From: Aldersonia kunmingensis | GTDB taxonomy: Bacteria > Actinomycetota > Actinomycetes > Mycobacteriales > Mycobacteriaceae | Direction: 5' to 3' | Length of the DNA: 64,000 nt | NCBI RefSeq assembly: GCF_001646865.1 | Contig: NZ_LRRB01000270.1 | Span: forward strand, 28,133 to 92,132 | Shown here: positions 50,514 through 58,501 of the stretch, piece after piece | Numbering within the stretch: the first letter of the stretch is position 1 | Layout of the letters: every line of letters starts with the position of its first letter | Notes under the pieces: model-generated | Databases searched by the model: none | What the model was told of the DNA's origin: nothing | The model's input: only the letters and a program-made list of their open reading frames with translations | Position numbers and translations under genes: made by a program

Positions 50514-50514
50514 G

Positions 50515-51300
50515 TCAGGTGTGGCTCATTCGCTTGTTCGACATCCGCACCGCCCAGTCGGGGGAGAACTTGGCGAGGTTGGCCATGATCTTTGCCTGTC
50601 TACCGATCGGATAGTGCACCTTGTGCAGCAGGCGGGACCGAGTACGCGTTGCGTGAACAATTCCGTCGGCGACATCCTTCGCCGTCAGGTGGATACCGAG
50701 CGAACGCGTTGTGCCGATGTCCATTCCGTCCACCATCGCGGTGTTGACGAAAAGCGGCCACACCGCGAGCACACGAATGTCGTGCGGACGCCACTCGAGA
50801 TCGAGCGCCTCGGTGAGCGCACGCACCGCGAATTTCGTTGCGGAGTAGGTCGCCAACTCGGGCTGACCGTAGATCGCCGAAGCCGAGCACAGGTTCACCA
50901 ACTGTGCGCCCGCAGTATCGCGCAAGTAGGGGAAAGCCGCCTTGCTGCCGTAGATTACGCCGTTTACGTTGATATCGACCAGGCGCCGATGAGCAGCAGT
51001 AGCCATCTCTTCGAAGGGGCCGGAGCTCAGTACGCCCGCGTTGTTGATCAGAATGTCGAGCCGCTGTTCGTCGGCATGGAATTTCTCCATGGCCGCGTCC
51101 CACTGCGCCGGGTCGGTCACATTCAGCGCGCCCACAGTGATACTGCCACCTGCGGCTTCGATCTCCTCGCGCAGCAGGCCGAGGCCCGGTTCATCGATAT
51201 CGAACGCACCCACGTGGTAGCCGAGGTCCGCAAACGCCCGCGCGGTCGCGTGGCCGATGCCGGCCGCAGCGCCGCTGATGAACACCGTTGGTCTGCTCAT
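50515..51300 (-). CDS. Short-chain dehydrogenase
   Basis: Classical SDR, 261 aa. Cofactor motif SGAAAGIGHATARAF, NNAG, catalytic Ser-Tyr-Lys with YSATK. Asp in GAFDIDEPG at the end of beta-2 favours NAD(H). First gene of the SDR-SpoU-GH76 set. Substrate unknown. Confidence 0.9.
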   Translation of the reverse strand: MSRPTVFISGAAAGIGHATARAFADLGYHVGAFDIDEPGLGLLREEIEAAGGSITVGALNVTDPAQWDAAMEKFHADEQRLDILINNAGVLSSGPFEEMATAAHRRLVDINVNGVIYGSKAAFPYLRDTAGAQLVNLCSASAIYGQPELATYSATKFAVRALTEALDLEWRPHDIRVLAVWPLFVNTAMVDGMDIGTTRSLGIHLTAKDVADGIVHATRTRSRLLHKVHYPIGRQAKIMANLAKFSPDWAVRMSNKRMSHT

Positions 51301-51342
51301 GTTTGTAGAGGTTATTCCCTCACTCCGGCGCGCGGACCCGAC

Positions 51343-52077
51343 TCAGCGGGGTCGTGCGGGACCGGGAGGGCCCGGCATCTCGGCGACATCGAGGATGCCC
51401 TCGACGAGCAGTCCCTGCGCCGCCGCATAGGAGGAGAGGATGGCGGCCTCCGCGAGCCGCCGGGACGTCGAGCCTTTGAGGAGCACACGCCGAACCACGA
51501 TCAACGCATCGGAGACAGTGAAGAGCAGAGCGCCGAGACCCAGCCCGGTGGCGGGCCGGCCGCGGGGCACAACCAGACCTCCCACGGTCGGCGCACCCGG
51601 GACCAACTCCGGGTCCGACGCGAGTGTGGTCGCGGTGCCGAGGGTGAGCCCATATGCCGAGAGCGGCGCGGCGAGATGCGGTGCGCGCTTACGGAGCAGT
51701 CCGGCGGCCGCAAGCCAGCCGACCACCCGCGGCATCGCAGCGTTCTTTGTGGGCCGCGCACCCGCGCGGCGGAGCACTCCGGCGTACCCGAGTTGCATGA
51801 TCGCGAACGATGCCGCGCCCCGGACGAGACGCCGGTCGTCATCCGGCTCGATCAGCAGCACGTCACCGACGGTGGCCGCGCTCAGTCCACCGAGCAGCAA
51901 CGCGGCGTCCACCGGCGCGACGCGATTGCGAAGCCGCCAAACCCGACGGGCGAGCACTGGCGCGATCAGGGGTTTGGCAACCCACTGCAGGGCCTTTCGC
52001 TCGGTCAGCGCACCCACCACGGTCAGGGTGACCGCCGTCGCGTAGACCGCCCGCTCAGCAGTGGTCGGAGACTCCAT
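51343..52077 (-). CDS. YhhN/TMEM86-like lysoplasmalogenase
   Basis: 244 aa membrane protein, seven or eight short helices, with KPLIAPVLARRVWRL and SAATVGDVLLIEPDDDRRLVRGAASF, the acidic GDxxL family block. ATG 52077 with AAGGAGG upstream. Divergent from the MFS gene at 52229 across 151 bp. Confidence 0.75.
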   Translation of the reverse strand: MESPTTAERAVYATAVTLTVVGALTERKALQWVAKPLIAPVLARRVWRLRNRVAPVDAALLLGGLSAATVGDVLLIEPDDDRRLVRGAASFAIMQLGYAGVLRRAGARPTKNAAMPRVVGWLAAAGLLRKRAPHLAAPLSAYGLTLGTATTLASDPELVPGAPTVGGLVVPRGRPATGLGLGALLFTVSDALIVVRRVLLKGSTSRRLAEAAILSSYAAAQGLLVEGILDVAEMPGPPGPARPR

Positions 52078-52228
52078 CGATTCCTCCTTGGGTCGCCTAC
52101 ATCCAACCATTCCTCTGCCCCGTCGAATTAGATAGTTAGCCTATGTAATATTCTTCAGTGGTCGTTCCGACCCAAACTCCTGGTCGCGACGACATGCCCG
52201 ACGCCACGAACGACGCAAAAGGAATCTT

Positions 52229-53482
52229 GTGAGCACCCTTACTGCGACTGCTCAACAGACCGAGCAGAAACCGAGCATCCTGCAGCAACCGCGTGCAGTG
52301 TGGGCCGTCGCGTTCGCCTCGGTGATCGCCTTCATGGGCATCGGTCTCGTCGACCCGATCCTCAAGCCGATCGGCGAAGAACTCAACGCGACGCCCTCGC
52401 AAGTGTCGCTACTGTTCACGTCATACATGCTGGTCACCGGCATCGCCATGCTCATCACCGGTGTTGTATCCAGCCGATTCGGCGCGAAGAAAACACTGCT
52501 CGCCGGACTGGCGCTGATCGTGGTGTTCTCCGCGTGCGCCGGCATGTCCGACACGATCAGCCAGATCGTCGGCTTCCGCGCCGGGTGGGGCCTTGGCAAC
52601 GCGCTGTTCATCGCGACCGCACTGGCAACGATCGTCGGCGCCGCCAGCGGCGGCGTCGCGAAGGCAATCATCCTGTACGAGGCCGCCCTCGGCATCGGTA
52701 TCGCGACCGGCCCGCTGGTGGGTGGCGTACTCGGCAATATCAGCTGGCGGGGACCGTTCTTCGGCGTCGCGGTCCTGATGACGATCGCGTTCTGCCTCAT
52801 CGCGGTCATGCTTCCCGCAACGCCGCGGACAGGTGCGGCACCGAAGCTCAGCACGTCCCTCGTCGCGCCCTTCAAGGCGCTGCGCTACCCCGGCCTGCTG
52901 ACGGTCGCAATTACCGCGCTGCTCTACAACTACGGCTTCTTCACACTGCTGGCGTTCACACCATTCCCGCTCGATATGGGCACGTACGCAATCGGTTTCA
53001 TCTTCTTCGGCTGGGGCCTATGCCTCGCGGTGTCATCGGTCTTCTTCGCGCCATGGCTGCAGCGAGCATTTGGCACGGTGCCGATGATGATGGCCGCGCT
53101 GCTCGCCTTCGCCGCCGATCTCGCCGTCATGGCGGTGTTCGTCGAATACAAACCCGTGCTGATTACGTGCGTCGTCGTGGCCGGCCTGTTCCTCGGTGTG
53201 GTGAACACCCTCATCACCGAGGCCGTCATGGTCTCGGCGCCGGTGGAACGCTCCACCGCATCCGCCGCGTACAGCTTCGTGCGCTTCGCCGGCGGTGCTG
53301 CCGCGCCATACCTCGCGGGCAAGATGGGCGAGCATAATCTGCATCTGCCGTTCTGGGTCGGCGCAGTCTGCACGGTCGCTTCGGTCGGCGCACTCTACTT
53401 GGGGCGCAATGCGCTTCGCTCCGCGCACGTAGATGCACACAGTGTCGAGGAGGCCGAAGCGATCACGCTCGGCGATGACTGA
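52229..53482 (+). CDS. MFS transporter, drug-exporter type
   Basis: 417 aa, twelve membrane helices. Starts VWAVAFASVIAFMGIGLVDPILKPIG; motif A-like VSSRFGAKKTLLAG, motif C-like GPLVGGVLGNISW indicate an antiporter. GTG 52229 with AAAAGGAA upstream. An AT-rich stretch (about 52130-52160) precedes it and probably holds the promoter. Confidence 0.9.
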   Translation: MSTLTATAQQTEQKPSILQQPRAVWAVAFASVIAFMGIGLVDPILKPIGEELNATPSQVSLLFTSYMLVTGIAMLITGVVSSRFGAKKTLLAGLALIVVFSACAGMSDTISQIVGFRAGWGLGNALFIATALATIVGAASGGVAKAIILYEAALGIGIATGPLVGGVLGNISWRGPFFGVAVLMTIAFCLIAVMLPATPRTGAAPKLSTSLVAPFKALRYPGLLTVAITALLYNYGFFTLLAFTPFPLDMGTYAIGFIFFGWGLCLAVSSVFFAPWLQRAFGTVPMMMAALLAFAADLAVMAVFVEYKPVLITCVVVAGLFLGVVNTLITEAVMVSAPVERSTASAAYSFVRFAGGAAAPYLAGKMGEHNLHLPFWVGAVCTVASVGALYLGRNALRSAHVDAHSVEEAEAITLGDD

Positions 53483-53519
53483 GAGCTCCCGAGTCGGGCT
53501 CAACGCCTAGGCTGGAGCC

Positions 53520-55067
53520 GTGCGCGCATCGGTCGGCGTAGGCGTGCTCGTGACCTGCCTGGTTACGGGCTTCGCCGCTGCGGACGCGGGAGCCGAGCGC
53601 GCACGGCAGGCCCCAACTGCACCGCATTCGATCACGCTCGATGCGGTCGGCCTGGTCACCGAGCCGGTCGCGCTCTCCACCGTTATGACAGCCGGAACGT
53701 CTGCGAATCCGGTGCTCCAAAATCGCACCGGTACGGACGAATTCGCGCAATCGGCGGCGCGCACCCACGCGTGGGACGAGTACCCGTACTTGCGCTACAC
53801 CGCGACATTCCCGCCCGGCACGCCAACCGCGACAATCCAGTGGCAAGGCAGTTCCGTAAATCTGAACGACCTCGCGTTGCACGCCTGGAATCCCAGTCAC
53901 AGCAGCTGGGGTCCGGCACTCGTCACCGCCCGCCCGAGCACTCCGGGTGGACCGATCCTCCTGGCCGCGGCAGTCCCGGTGGCCGCCGACGGGACGGTCG
54001 ACCTGCTCATCATGGACGGTCCCCGCGCCGACCGGAGCTTCATCGAGCGCAATGCGATTCCCGACGACAGCTTCGCCGACCCGGCCGGCTACGACTTCGC
54101 GCTCGAGCATTTCAGCGACACTCAGTACGTCTCGCGGGACGACCCGCAGGTGTACCGGACTCAGACCCAGTGGATCGCGGACAATGCCGATCCGTTGAAG
54201 ATCGCCTACGCCATGCACACCGGCGATCTGGTGCAGAGCTGGATCCGGCCCGGATCGTCGGATGTCCAGGCGCGCCGAGAATTCGAGGCGGCAAGCGAAG
54301 CAATGCGCACCATCGATGAGGCCGGTGTCCCGAACGGCGTGCTACCCGGCAATCACGACAACCTGTGGAACGTGGCGGGCCGGCTCGTGCCGGAGATGCA
54401 CGAGAAGAACCACGCGCTCTACAACGAGTTCTTCGGGCCGCAGCGCTACCGCGATCGGCCCTTCTGGGGCGGCTCGGTCAGCGACGGCGACAATTCCGCC
54501 CATTACGACGTGCTGGATATCGCCGGTGCAAAGTTCCTGATGCTCTATATCGGCTACAACCCGCCCGGAAAGGTGCTGCGCTGGGCGGAGGACGTGCTCG
54601 ATTCGCACCGCGACCGCAACGTGGTGATCGGCACGCACTACTATCTGGACGAAGACGGCACCCGGAAATCCATGGGCTTCAACGATATTCAGGCCAGCTC
54701 CGGAGAGATCATCTGGAATCGACTTGTGCGGCCCTATGACTCGGTGTTCCTCGTGCTGTCCGGCCACGCCGATGGGCAGGCAACGATGATCGAACGCAAC
54801 GTCGGCGATACCGACCGGACCGTCGTGCAGATGCTCGCCGACTATCAGTACTTCACGGTGGACGGTAAGCGCAGCACCGGATTCCAGCGGCTACTGCAGT
54901 TCGACTTGGATGCGGGAACGATGGCCGTCGACACCCACTCCCCCGTGCTGAATTCGTTCCGGGTGGAGGACCACGACCCACGCGAGCGCTTCTCGGCGAA
55001 GGACGGTCAGTTCGTCACGGAGTTCACGCTGCGCGCAGATGTCCCCCGCGCGGTGTCGGCCGGCTGA
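53520..55067 (+). CDS. Secreted metallophosphoesterase
   Basis: 515 aa. Signal peptide ending near GFAAADAGA. Calcineurin-like motifs in order: HFSDTQY, HTGDLVQSW, LPGNHDNLW, GTHYYLDEDG and LSGHADGQA, a complete dimetal site. An N-terminal beta domain (about residues 50-170) precedes it. Might hydrolyse extracellular phosphoesters or nucleotides. GTG start with weak ribosome-binding site. Its 3' end lies next to repeat copy D. Confidence 0.86.
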   Translation: MRASVGVGVLVTCLVTGFAAADAGAERARQAPTAPHSITLDAVGLVTEPVALSTVMTAGTSANPVLQNRTGTDEFAQSAARTHAWDEYPYLRYTATFPPGTPTATIQWQGSSVNLNDLALHAWNPSHSSWGPALVTARPSTPGGPILLAAAVPVAADGTVDLLIMDGPRADRSFIERNAIPDDSFADPAGYDFALEHFSDTQYVSRDDPQVYRTQTQWIADNADPLKIAYAMHTGDLVQSWIRPGSSDVQARREFEAASEAMRTIDEAGVPNGVLPGNHDNLWNVAGRLVPEMHEKNHALYNEFFGPQRYRDRPFWGGSVSDGDNSAHYDVLDIAGAKFLMLYIGYNPPGKVLRWAEDVLDSHRDRNVVIGTHYYLDEDGTRKSMGFNDIQASSGEIIWNRLVRPYDSVFLVLSGHADGQATMIERNVGDTDRTVVQMLADYQYFTVDGKRSTGFQRLLQFDLDAGTMAVDTHSPVLNSFRVEDHDPRERFSAKDGQFVTEFTLRADVPRAVSAG

Positions 55068-55080
55068 GCACCGCCCAAAC

Positions 55081-55141
55081 GGGTGCAAAATTTGTAAACG
55101 GGGCCAAAACTTCGCACCCACGAACACAATTTGCACTCACG
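55081..55141 (+). repeat. Dispersed palindromic repeat, copy D
   Basis: 61 bp, same orientation as copy C and about 82% alike without gaps. Ends GGGTGCAAAAT and ATTTGCACTC; core TGTAAACGGGGCC. Shares 48-50 of 55 positions with the reverse of copy B by eye. Confidence 0.85.
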
Positions 55142-55150
55142 AAGGACAGT

Positions 55151-55177
55151 CAAACGGGTGCAAATTTTCGAGCGGGG
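55151..55177 (+). repeat. Truncated copy of the dispersed repeat (D')
   Basis: CAAACGGGTGCAAATTTTCG followed by AGCGGGG is the left end of the repeat unit, cut off 7 bases before the pyrE stop. Confidence 0.6.
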
Positions 55178-55184
55178 ATTGGGC

Positions 55185-55715
55185 TCAGAGGCCGAGGTCG
55201 GCGAGCCCGAGCAGCGGGCGGTAGTCCAGGCCCTCGGCGGCGATCACCTTGTCCGCGCCGGTGTTGCGGTCCACCACGGTGGCAACACCCACCACGATCG
55301 CGCCGGCGTCACGCAGCGCCTTCACCGCGGTAAGCGGCGAGTTGCCGGTCGTGGTGGTGTCCTCGACCACGAGGACTCGCTTGCCAACGACGTTGGGGCC
55401 CTCGATCTGTCGCTGCATGCCGTGCGCCTTGGCCGCCTTGCGGACAACGAACGAGTCGATCGGCCGTCCGGGGGCGTGCATCATCGCGATGGCGACCGGA
55501 TCGGCGCCCATGGTCAACCCGCCGACTGCGTCGAAGTCCCAGTCGGCCACGGACTCTCGCAGCAACTTGCCGATCAGCGGGCCTGCCTCGTGGTGCAACG
55601 TGGCGCGGCGCAAGTCGACGTAGTAGTCGGCTTCCTTGCCCGAGGACAGCGTCACCTTGCCGTGCACCACTGCCAGCTCGCGCACCAGTTCGGCCAGCCG
55701 CTCCCGCTCGCTCAT
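55185..55715 (-). CDS. pyrE: Orotate phosphoribosyltransferase
   Basis: 176 aa. Orotate + PRPP to OMP in pyrimidine synthesis. Start KVTLSSGKEADYYVDLRRAT; PRPP motif VLVVEDTTTTGNSPL; dimer residues VRKAAKAHG. ATG 55715 with GGAGTCC upstream. Adjacent to an SDR as in mycobacterial order. Confidence 0.96.
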   Translation of the reverse strand: MSERERLAELVRELAVVHGKVTLSSGKEADYYVDLRRATLHHEAGPLIGKLLRESVADWDFDAVGGLTMGADPVAIAMMHAPGRPIDSFVVRKAAKAHGMQRQIEGPNVVGKRVLVVEDTTTTGNSPLTAVKALRDAGAIVVGVATVVDRNTGADKVIAAEGLDYRPLLGLADLGL

Positions 55716-55776
55716 TTGAGGACTCCCGCGTCGATCGATTGTTGAATAAGCGGGTTCAACCCTACGTTTCGCCCGC

Positions 55777-56565
55777 TCAGGTGCGTCCGCGACCCCGTCC
55801 GACCACCTTGGTCACCCGGCGGGACAGGCCACGCGGCACGAGCTTGCTCGCCGACGTGATGACCTTGTACTGCAGGCCGGGAACGCAGATGACCTTGCCC
55901 TTTTCCAGGTCGTCGAGGGACGCCGAGACGACCTGGTCGACCGAGAGCCACATAAAGTTCGGGATCGTCTCCATCTCGATTCCGGCGCGAGCGTGGAACT
56001 CGGTGCGGACGAATCCCGGGCATACCGCCTGAATCTTCACGCCGGTGCCGTCGAGCCCGTTGGCGAGACCCTCGGTGAACGAGACCACATAGGCCTTGGT
56101 GCCCGAGTATGTCGAGCCGCGACCGGGAACGAGACCCGCGACGCTGGCGACATTGACGATGCTGCCCTTGGCGTTGCCGAGCATGCTCGGAAGCGCCGCG
56201 CGGGTCAGCTGTGTCACCGCGGTGATGTTGACGTCGAGTTGCGACTGCAAAACCTCGGGATCGGCGGTCCAGAACTCGCCGCTCAGACCGAAGCCCGCGT
56301 TGTTGACCAGGAAATCGACGCCCCTGTGCAGGCGTTCAGCCGCGGCCCGTCGGCCCTCTTCGGTACCAAGGTCGGCGGCGATGATTTCAGAGTGCGAATC
56401 GAATCGCTGCTCGAGATCGGCGGCCAGCGCTGCCAACCGCTCCTTGTCGCGCGCGACGAGGACGAGGTCGTAGCCACGGCGAGCCAGCCGCTCGGCGAAG
56501 CCCGCGCCGAGACCTGAAGTGGGGCCGGTGACCAGGGCGACCGGGCGAATCGAACTCGATGACAT
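55777..56565 (-). CDS. Short-chain dehydrogenase
   Basis: 262 aa classical SDR. Cofactor motif VTGPTSGLGAGFAERL, Arg in VARDKERL (NADP preference), VNNAGFGLSG, catalytic YSGTKAY. C-terminal tail is basic (SRRVTKVVGRGRGR). ATG 56565 is used; GTG 56574 possible. Substrate unknown; the family includes Rv0484c/HetN-like proteins. Confidence 0.88.
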   Translation of the reverse strand: MSSSSIRPVALVTGPTSGLGAGFAERLARRGYDLVLVARDKERLAALAADLEQRFDSHSEIIAADLGTEEGRRAAAERLHRGVDFLVNNAGFGLSGEFWTADPEVLQSQLDVNITAVTQLTRAALPSMLGNAKGSIVNVASVAGLVPGRGSTYSGTKAYVVSFTEGLANGLDGTGVKIQAVCPGFVRTEFHARAGIEMETIPNFMWLSVDQVVSASLDDLEKGKVICVPGLQYKVITSASKLVPRGLSRRVTKVVGRGRGRT

Positions 56566-56600
56566 GGCCGTCACCCTATCGGCTTACCGCGGTCGCGGGA

Positions 56601-56663
56601 GGCCGCTCACGGCTGTATCCGAGGGGCCGCTCACGGCTGTATCCGAGGGGCCGCTCACGGCCG
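56601..56663. repeat. 24-bp tandem repeat at the end of the 57.4-kb gene
   Basis: GGCCGCTCACGGCTGTATCC plus GAGG repeats at 56601, 56625 and (partial) 56649; copies 1 and 2 are identical. Copy 3 contains the stop of the minus-strand gene at 56655-56657; every copy has the same TGA. Candidate VNTR. Confidence 0.9.
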
Positions 56664-57443
56664 CGGCGGCGGTCCCTGCTCGGGATGGCTCTGGCTCGGC
56701 TCGGACACCGGCGCGGCGCTCGCGGTGACCCTGCGGAACGCGACAGTCGGGTCATCGGTGTCGACATCACCGGCGACGAAGCGCGGAAATGGATGGCCGG
56801 GGTCGTGCGCGAATTCCTCGAGGCCCTCCGGCTCATCGATCGGCGGCAGAGCGTGCAGGATCCCGGACAGCCGGGCAACGGCCTCGACCGCGCGATCCCA
56901 GTCCTTACTCGCGGTGGTCACCGGAATCGAGCCCAGCGTCCACTCGCCCTCGGTCCACATCACCTGCAACCAGTCCGGCAGAGCTTCGACGAAGCCGACC
57001 ATGCGCTGGTCGCACAACCGCCGCGCGACTTCGAGATCGGTCGAGAACAGCAAGCGCTCGCCGATCGCGCCGAGAAGTTCCAGGTCCGCATCCCGTGGCG
57101 GTGCCATCGTTTTCAGCCGCAGATCCAGATCGAGGATCGAGCCAGATTCACGACGCACGGCGATGACCGTCGCGTTCTCCTCGAGGTCGAACATCACGAA
57201 TTCCTGGCCGCGCCGGATGCCGCTCACGATGTCGATCGCGGGCAGGTAGTCCTGCTTGGCCAGCGTCGCACGTTGCCAGGTTGCGGGCAGGGTCTCGTCG
57301 GACGCCTTGTAGCTGTCGCCATGCGCCTTTGCCCAGTGCTCGCGTACGCGTCCGGTGCGCCGGCGCTGGATATGGTCGAGATACAGCAGGGCCGCCGCAC
57401 CGGCAAGCGCGATCGCGGCTAGTCCGAACCACATTCCGGTCAT
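56655..57443 (-). CDS. Conserved membrane-anchored protein (Rv0383c-like)
   Basis: 262 aa. One N-terminal membrane segment (WFGLAAIALAGAAALLYLDHI), then a cytosolic or outer domain with AKQDYLPAIDIVSGIRRGQEFVMFDLEENATVIA and a disordered Pro-rich end. Lies between clpB and pyrE, as its mycobacterial counterpart does. Function unknown. Confidence 0.8.
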   Translation of the reverse strand: MTGMWFGLAAIALAGAAALLYLDHIQRRRTGRVREHWAKAHGDSYKASDETLPATWQRATLAKQDYLPAIDIVSGIRRGQEFVMFDLEENATVIAVRRESGSILDLDLRLKTMAPPRDADLELLGAIGERLLFSTDLEVARRLCDQRMVGFVEALPDWLQVMWTEGEWTLGSIPVTTASKDWDRAVEAVARLSGILHALPPIDEPEGLEEFAHDPGHPFPRFVAGDVDTDDPTVAFRRVTASAAPVSEPSQSHPEQGPPPRP

Positions 57444-57494
57444 CGCTGCTTACCCTAACCAGTCGTGCCGTCGGATGGTGCGCGACCGTGGGTC

Positions 57495-58388
57495 TTAACG
57501 GCCGAAACCACCGAAGTCACCGAAATCCCCCAGATCGGGCAGCGCCATCGAGACGAGCACCGTGGCCTGGAAGGTGCCGTCGCTGTTCTTTTCACCTTGG
57601 GCCGCGACCTGTTCGCCGACCTTCAGGTCCGAGATCTCGCTGCCGTCCGGCGTCACGATCTGGGTGTTGCCATCGGTACGGATAGTGGTGACGGCACCGC
57701 CGAGCATGTCCTTGATTTCGACCGTCGACCCGTCGATGCGCGTGATCGTGCCCATCGCAACCCCGAAGTCGCCGAACGCATCGCCGAGCTCCGGGATGGC
57801 CGGTAGACCGGAGGGCAACTGTGAATCGGACGGCGGGGTGGGCGAGGGCCGACCGGTAGCCGACGGTGGCAGCACCCGCGTCGGGACGGCATCGCCGGAG
57901 GCCTGCGTGGAGGAATCGTCGGAGTCGCTGCCCGCGAGCAGGAACGCAACACCGGCAATCGCGGCGAGCAGGACAACAACCAGGCCTGCGACGATCAATC
58001 CGGTGTTATTGCGCTTGGGTCCGCCCGGCTCCTGTTCGAGTGGCGGGACCTCACCGGAGTACTGGCCCGGCTCATAAGTCCCGTAGGCCATCGTCGGGTT
58101 GGTGGGCGGCGGGTACCCCTGGCCGTAGCCCTGCTGCGGGTAGCCCTGTTGTTGATAGCCGCCGTACTGCTCGGTCGGCTGGTTCCCGGTGCCGTACTCA
58201 TAGGTCGGATACGCCTGGGTCGGCGGAACTTCGCCGTACGCCTGGTACGGGTCCGCGGTGTGGTGCTGCTCGGTCGGCGCTGAGCCACCGCCGTACGGTT
58301 CGGTCGGCGCACCGAATCCCTCGGTCGGCTGATCGCCCGACTGATGCTCCTCCGGGCGGCGCGACCACGGGTCATTCGGATTGGACAT
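57495..58388 (-). CDS. Membrane protein with Tyr/Gln/Pro-rich start and DUF5666-like domain
   Basis: 297 aa. Residues 1-125 are low-complexity (many PTE, QQGYPQQGYGQGY units), then one membrane helix (GLIVAGLVVVLLAAIAGVAFLLAG) and a beta-barrel-like outer domain: GTITRIDGSTVEIKDMLGG...TQIVTPDGSEISDLKVGEQVAAQGE. It ends in DFGDFGGFGR. ATG 58388 has a weak ribosome-binding site. Unknown role. Confidence 0.82.
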   Translation of the reverse strand: MSNPNDPWSRRPEEHQSGDQPTEGFGAPTEPYGGGSAPTEQHHTADPYQAYGEVPPTQAYPTYEYGTGNQPTEQYGGYQQQGYPQQGYGQGYPPPTNPTMAYGTYEPGQYSGEVPPLEQEPGGPKRNNTGLIVAGLVVVLLAAIAGVAFLLAGSDSDDSSTQASGDAVPTRVLPPSATGRPSPTPPSDSQLPSGLPAIPELGDAFGDFGVAMGTITRIDGSTVEIKDMLGGAVTTIRTDGNTQIVTPDGSEISDLKVGEQVAAQGEKNSDGTFQATVLVSMALPDLGDFGDFGGFGR

Positions 58389-58453
58389 GCCACGAGGGTA
58401 CGCACACTCGGCGGTACTCGGCGCCCCGGATTTCCGCACACCGGCTGGTAAAT

Positions 58454-58494
58454 GTGCGATTGCGCGGCCCGCTCAGCGGACCGCGCAATCGCAC
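58454..58494. terminator. Strong hairpin after clpB
   Basis: 14-bp perfect arms GTGCGATTGCGCGG (58454-58467) and CCGCGCAATCGCAC (58481-58494) with a 13-nt loop, 8 bases past the clpB stop. It separates clpB from the next minus-strand gene. Confidence 0.85.
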
Positions 58495-58501
58495 TTTCTG
58501 G

